From the NCBI GenBank assembly GCA_001599595.1, contig BCHH01000010.1:373667-437666 (forward strand): a DNA stretch of 64,000 nt, given 5' to 3'. A program made the position numbers and the translations under genes. Positions 58,942 through 64,000 of the stretch are shown piece by piece. The stretch comes from Beverwykella pulmonaria. Its lineage: Eukaryota > Ascomycota > Dothideomycetes > Pleosporales > Melanommataceae. Within the stretch, counting starts at the first letter, position 1. The number at the start of each line of letters is the position of its first letter. The notes under the pieces were generated by a model. That model saw nothing but the letters and a program-made list of their open reading frames with translations. It was not told the DNA's origin and did no database searches.

Positions 58942-61469
58942 GATGGACAGATTAAAGAGAGACTGGCGAGAAGTAGAACGAGGTAAAATGTGAAGATGGT
59001 CCACCTAGCGCGTCAATTGTGGGAAGGCAAACGTTTTTGTCCCCAAACTACACCCACTCCCCCGTTCCACCCCTGGCCCCCGCATACTGAGCTTCCCGAC
59101 CCAGGAGGACGAAATTACATTCAACTTGACAAGGCTGAAGGGTTACATGGGCGTGCTGACTGATCGAAGTGGGACTATTTCTGTGATTCCTCATGTTGAG
59201 AATCTCACGCGGGGGCGAAATGTCAAGTTCTGAAAATGCAAAAACAAACGAGGGGAAGTAGTGGGTTGCTTACACGTCTTTTCCGAAAAAGCTTCAGTCA
59301 CCATTCCTTTGAAGCGGTAACCTCCAATCTAGAGGAATTACGCGATGAAGAACATGTCCCTCGAGAAGTCGCACAAACAAAATGGCAAATAATAGAGGAT
59401 ACCAAATTTCGAAATACATAAATTTCTGTTTCAGCCTCGCTAGTGTTACACTGGTGAACCGCTTGGAGTGGTTGAATTTATTGACCCCCAAATGTTGAGT
59501 AGGTAGGCTAGTTGGGTGTCTCACTTTGCGCTGTCGACCATAAAAAGGGTCTTATTTCTTTTCAGCTGGAGTATTCAAAGTCTGTCGATGTTCGATATTC
59601 CCTTCAAGTAGTTGCATGAGTCTTTTCGAGAGGTTGATTAAATCAGAAGAATTAAAAAAAATTCAGTCACTACACTCAGACATAAAGCGAGTTTCTCGTT
59701 CTTCATAAAATTCCGGGCCAAGTGTCTCACATGCATCTGACGTAATTAGACGGTATGCCCGTCCTAAACATGGTGTCGGCGTGTAGGTGGAAGATCTTCT
59801 CCATATCTGGCCAAACAATATCAATCAGTTCCATCTTCCGCAAGGCATCACGTCTTGTCTAGGTGTTTTCAATTTTTAGAAACCTAAGACAATACTCGCC
59901 CTAGCAGCCCCTTCAGCCAGCACGACTGCTTAGCTATATTAGTTGATTATCTTTTTAACAACCTTGCAGCGTCAAAGCCGCTAATATGGGATTGTTTTCT
60001 GCCTTATTTAAACTGACGCGAATGGACTACCAATGCTACAAGAAGGAGAGACATTAGTATTCCTATGGTTGCGATCTCGGTTGGGAGTGTGCACCACTAC
60101 TGCCGGCGACATCTGCATTAGTCATTCCTAACCTGAGTTTAATCAAATGAAGGACAGCACTGAATTCATGCCGAATAAAACTACGTTGATACATGAGCTA
60201 GACCTCCTCCCAGCGATCAATTCCACCACAGGTCTGGTCAACAGGGGAAACGTGCCTGAACTCAGTCTCCAGTGGACCTCTCCTATGCATGCAATCCCAT
60301 ATTAGCAATAATCTACTACACGCCTCCCACAACACCGCCTATTCATGTTTCACGTGATGCACGCTCTTTCTTTGACAGAGCGCTAGACAAAATCAACCCA
60401 CTTTGTCCACAAATATACACTCACCTCAAAGGGTTTTTCTCTTGGATGAGTTTTACTACTTCGCGATATGTAGAGTTGTGGTTGGTGAGTCGGGACTGTT
60501 GAATGACATTAAGCAAAGAGATATGATGGAGTGGGGGAGGTTGGAGTCCAGGACATGTGCCAGTGAGTCACACATTAAGAGTCAGTCTTAAGATGTGCAC
60601 TCGATGTGGTTGGATGATTCGATTTAAATTGTGTCTGGGTTGAAAACATGAGTTGATCTTGGGAACTAACTTGAGTCTCAACATTAAACAAGGCAGTGTC
60701 TTGCTCCCAAAAGTTACCTATATCCCTTGGCGACGCATGCTATATAACCCTTTGATTTACTTCATCCCGTCTTCTCTTCTATCTCTTGAAAATTGTGCTG
60801 ATGGCGTAAGTACACCTATTCACTTCAATTTCATTGCGAAGATATGCCGCGGATATACGTAGAACCAGCCCTTGACTTCAACCACATTGTGCAGCATCAA
60901 GGCCATCGTGAATTTGACGTTCACGCACGATCTCTGGCATCCTATAGCATCTTAGGCACTGCGAATGCCTATATAAACGACTTCAAAGTCGATCCACGTA
61001 ACGTGCTTCCCTATGTGGGGAGGCGCACGGTGTCACGAGACGAATTTTACGCAATCACAGGTCATGCTCTGCCTCATCAATTTTGCTGTTCCACAATTGA
61101 TATCCCATGATTCTCCAGCCCTTTGTTCACAGGGTCCTCACCACAGCGAGTGAAACTTGAATAGTTCAGCTGTTGTCGCTGTCAGTTTGCTAATCGCAAG
61201 ATCTGATGCCCGACATTCACCTCCCTGCTACATTGTGGACATCGCTGGCTAGCCGAATTTCAGAGGCTTAATGGCGAAGCGCAATACCAGATGAGATCTG
61301 TGCTAGGTGTTTTAAGACAATTAGCCCTGTGTGGCTGACATGAGCAAGTCCGGCCGAGCATGGAAGGATGAAGTCTTATGCGTGTTAAGGAGCCCTCTTT
61401 ATAGCGACGTCTGCTCTATAATGCGCAGACCATGCTATATGTTTGCATCTCCCTTGGCACATTAGGACG
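58942..61469. other. Gene-poor stretch before the mariner element
   Basis: In these 2.5 kb I find no gene I can support. An 88-codon frame at 60844-61110 is preceded by TATAT and CT-rich sequence but has no recognisable domain. Confidence 0.4.
60844..61110 (+). CDS. Small hypothetical ORF, 88 codons
   Basis: A single open frame begins MPRIYVEPAL and ends CSTIDIP. A TATATAA lies upstream at about 60740. I recognise no family, signal peptide or membrane segment. It may be a chance frame in intergenic DNA. Confidence 0.2.
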   Translation: MPRIYVEPALDFNHIVQHQGHREFDVHARSLASYSILGTANAYINDFKVDPRNVLPYVGRRTVSRDEFYAITGHALPHQFCCSTIDIP

Positions 61470-61471
61470 TA

Positions 61472-62737
61472 CAAGGGATAAGCATGAACGGGCTGTTCCG
61501 CCGGTTCACGCGGTTTTGTCAGATGATCAGGTGTGCTTATCCTATATAAATTACATACAAAATTACATCCATTACCATTTCGTATGACCACCACCTGCCA
61601 TGATAACTGCCCAGCACCGCTGCTTCATATATTTGATGTATTTTGAGTAGTCGTCAAAGGTGATCTTGTCCCACTCCTCTGTTAGATATTGACGTAGTTC
61701 TTCCTTGGTGTGTGGATAACGCTTCTGTACGCGATACTTCAGCAATCGCCACACGTTTTCAATAGGGTTCAGATCTGGTGAGTTTGCTGGCCACCACATC
61801 TTCTGGATTCCTAGCTCTTGCTCTGCCTGAGCAGTTGCCTTAGAGGTGTGAACTGACNAGTTGTCCTCTACTAGAATNAGCTGCCCGTTCTTGTAGGTCC
61901 TGTGAGCGTCTNNGACTGCTACTACAACAGGTAGTATATGCTCAATATACACCTCAGAGTTTAGCTTGCCCTTGTTCTAGTCTGCATCCTTCTCAATAAA
62001 TAGCAGCGGTCCTTTAATGTTAAGAGTAATAATCGCCCAGGTTATCCACTCTGTAAAGCCTTTAAATTTTGGTATACAACAGTCTGGGAGGTACTTCTCC
62101 TCTGCCTGCCTTGTAACATAAACCTCTCCATAGCTTATACACGCTGTCATTTTATTAGACTAGCCTGTAGAAGCCTATTGCTNATTAGTCCAAAAAACGT
62201 GATCCCATGCCCACATTAATCTATTGTGCATTTTAACTGGCGTAAGGAGAGGCTTCTCTGTTGCTTTCTGTCTGTGGTATAGCTCTTTCTCAAAGGCCTT
62301 GATTAACGTACGCCGACAGANATTAATTCCTAGCTCATGAGCAATCTCCTCGCGAGATTTCCGTCTCTGCTCTGCATTCTCTGTAGCTTGACGTACGAGC
62401 AGGATTCAAAGAGGTGTAGAGAGTAATGGATGGCGGCCTTGAGGCTTTGTTGGAGTCTCTGGCGTGTTAAGACAATTAGAGACTAAAGAGGGAGGGATTC
62501 TAAGCTTCTGAGAGATCTCCTTTTGCTAAAAGCCTGCGTCGCGAAGTGTCCAAATGCGAACACGTTCCTTGTATGTAAGACGACGATTTGGTGTTTTTGG
62601 CATGATGGAGGATGGAGGAATTCAGTACCTCTAGTTGTTAGGAATCCGCTTATAAATATACGTATCTTATTCTAGCCGCTTCCATGCACGGACCACATCA
62701 CCAAACCGCGGAACAGCCCGTTCATGCTCACCCCTTG
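61472..62737 (-). mobile_element. Tc1/mariner-type DNA transposon, complete but inactive
   Basis: The element is 1266 bp, flanked by TA at 61470-61471 and at 62738-62739 (target duplication). Terminal inverted repeats of 30 bp (61472-61501 and 62708-62737) differ at two positions, both G/A. They carry AGCATGAACGGGCTGTTCCG. Inside lies a single transposase frame. All six ambiguous bases of the window (61858, 61878, 61912-61913, 62183 and 62321) fall inside it, as expected if near-identical copies confused the assembly. Confidence 0.9.
61572..62603 (-). pseudogene. Tc1/mariner transposase with in-frame stops
   Basis: From ATG 62603 to the stop at 61572 the frame is 344 codons long with no frameshift. 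It contains at least five internal stops (four TAG, one TGA). The N-terminus has a helix-turn-helix (RRLTYKERVRIWTLRDAGF, then QKEISQKL). The DDE_3 core shows LVEDN-x-SVHTS and the C-terminal NSPDLNPIENVWRLLK. Stops at positions where Trp, Arg or Gln would fit are what C:G to T:A transitions (RIP-like) create. Three further codons contain N. It cannot encode an intact protein as written. Confidence 0.88.
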
Positions 62738-62739
62738 TA

Positions 62740-63209
62740 CAGGAATCATTGCAAGCGAGCATGCGGCTGTGCACGGCACCCCACCTAGATCCCTTGTGGA
62801 TGCTCTCCGCCCTGGAGCAAATTCGCTCTCGCAACTGCCCACAACCTACCTCGCTGCTTGTCAATTTTGAAACAACTACGCAAGACCTCAAAATGGCTTG
62901 CGGAATTTCAAAAACGATGAGCAACTTATGCCGGGATTCAGTGTACAGTGCGCAAGGCTTCCAATGAAATGGGCGACACGCTGTCCCCTCGCATTGTGTC
63001 CGCCTTCCGATGCAAATGGACGGCCAGCCTGTGCGCCACGGTGCAGCCTCGTGTGCAGCGCTTACGACCACCGCTGCATAACCTTCTCACGATCAGTCCT
63101 TCGACGTCTGCTTCCACTCTGTCGACCTTCGAATCGCACATCTTGCGCCGATATGTCAAACGAGCCGAACGAGTCGCGCTTGCCATGAGATCACACCCGA
63201 CCTTCAGCC
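62740..63209. other. Upstream region of the HET gene
   Basis: These 470 bp of mixed composition show no supported gene. Overlapping frames of 70-160 codons on both strands are compositional. Confidence 0.4.
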
Positions 63210-63986
63210 ATGGCTCTCATACGCCTCTTGCAGCGCAAACCGGACGGCGAGATCGTCTTTTACGAACCTACCAGCGGCGATGTCCCTGCCTACGCAATAC
63301 TCTCTCATACATGGGGGAAAGAGGAGGTCATCTTTCAGGATATGGAAGCCAACGCGGACATGAACAAGACTGTGAGCAAGGCTGGGTGGAGGAAGATACA
63401 GTTCTGCGCGAAGCAGGCCGCAGCTGACGGACTACGATACTTTTGGGTAGACACCTGCTGCATTGATAAGAAGAATGCGGTCGAGCTCGGCGCGGCGATC
63501 AACTCGATGTTTCGGTGGTATCAGAACGCTGCGCGCTGCTACGTTTATCTTTCGGATGTCTCCAAACCCGACAACGAAGCGGATGGCGAAAGGGCATGGG
63601 AAGGGGCCTTCAGGACGAGTCGATGGTTTACCCGCGGCTGGACCCTTCAAGAGCTTATTGCACCAAGGCTGGTTGACTTCTTCAGCTTGGAGGGTGAGCG
63701 ACTTGGGAGCAAATTGTTGCTTGAGTCTGAGATACATGAGATTACTGGCATCACGAAGAATGCTCTCCGAGGCGATGCATTGTCAAATTTTAGTATCAAA
63801 GAGCGGAGGTCCTGGGCAAAGCGCCGCAATACTACGATTGAAGAGGATGAAGTGTACTGTTTAATAGGGATCTTCAATGTCTCTATGGTGCCAAACTACG
63901 GGGAGAGACGGAACCAAGCATTCCGGCGGCTAGAGGAAGAGATCCACAGATTGTACAAGGGTAAAAATTTTGCACGGATGTGCTGA
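63210..63986 (+). CDS. HET-domain (heterokaryon incompatibility) protein, 3' end uncertain
   Basis: The open frame is 258 aa. The HET domain is clear: AILSHTWGKEEVIFQDME, then RYFWVDTCCIDKKNAVEL, YVYLSDV, and RGWTLQELIAPRLVDFF. The trailing EDEVYCLIGIFNVSM and YGERRNQAFRRLEEEI are the usual end of the N-terminal module. Such proteins normally continue into repeats, NACHT or other domains. Here a GTAAAA that could be a donor occurs at 63960, just before the stop at 63984-63986, so the gene may be spliced and continue outside the window. HET proteins trigger cell death when unlike mycelia fuse; that role here is inferred from the domain. Confidence 0.85.
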   Translation: MALIRLLQRKPDGEIVFYEPTSGDVPAYAILSHTWGKEEVIFQDMEANADMNKTVSKAGWRKIQFCAKQAAADGLRYFWVDTCCIDKKNAVELGAAINSMFRWYQNAARCYVYLSDVSKPDNEADGERAWEGAFRTSRWFTRGWTLQELIAPRLVDFFSLEGERLGSKLLLESEIHEITGITKNALRGDALSNFSIKERRSWAKRRNTTIEEDEVYCLIGIFNVSMVPNYGERRNQAFRRLEEEIHRLYKGKNFARMC

Positions 63987-64000
63987 CTGAAGCAATGAAA

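Overview
The window is nuclear DNA of a filamentous ascomycete (Pezizomycotina). Genes carry many short introns of about 45-60 nt with GT(R)AGT-type donors and CTAAC/CTGAC-like branch sites. The families are fungal: a highly reducing polyketide synthase (HR-PKS), an AflR-type Zn2Cys6 regulator, a HET-domain protein, a DUF8021 secreted protein, and Pogo/Fot1 and Tc1/mariner transposon remains. The species cannot be named from the sequence alone. Exon joins were made by hand; in each multi-exon gene listed the joined exons keep one frame and restore family motifs.

Region 1 (63-22060) is a compact secondary-metabolite gene cluster of eight genes: HR-PKS (-), AYR1-like short-chain dehydrogenase (SDR) (+), AflR-like regulator (+), cupin (-), a second SDR (-), cytochrome P450 (+), secreted BBE-type FAD oxidase (+) and an AKR8-type aldo/keto reductase (+). 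This set (PKS, two SDRs, cupin, P450, FAD oxidase, Zn2Cys6 regulator) is what I recall for the salicylaldehyde/salicyl-alcohol clusters of the flavoglaucin, sordarial and trichoxide type. The working model is that the PKS makes a reduced chain, the SDRs and cupin turn it into an alkyl salicyl alcohol or aldehyde, and the P450, FAD oxidase and reductase decorate and re-oxidise it. No prenyltransferase is visible. A motif close to ACTCGGGNAT recurs in the intergenic regions of the cluster and is a candidate site for the regulator. The cluster may continue left of base 1.

Region 2 (22061-39860) is gene-poor. It holds a Golgi-type glycosyltransferase, an F-box-like protein, an isochorismatase-family hydrolase and a DUF8021 secreted protein. 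Between them lie decayed material: an O-methyltransferase pseudogene, two Pogo/Fot1-type transposase relics, a 440-nt near-perfect hairpin, a GT-rich microsatellite and two copies of an LTR-like repeat.

Region 3 (40688-59000) is a conserved housekeeping block: PAN3 (deadenylation), adenosine kinase, a ZNF511-like zinc-finger protein, an EST1/SMG7-family protein, a UBA-UAS-UBX protein of the ER-degradation type, a secreted CE1 esterase and a single-pass surface protein. A tRNA-like pair of half-genes and a fragmentary zinc-finger ORF lie between them.

Region 4 (59000-64000) is sparse. It contains a structurally complete but coding-dead Tc1/mariner element (TA target duplication, inverted repeats, in-frame stops of the kind C-to-T transitions produce) next to a HET-domain gene that runs to the window edge.
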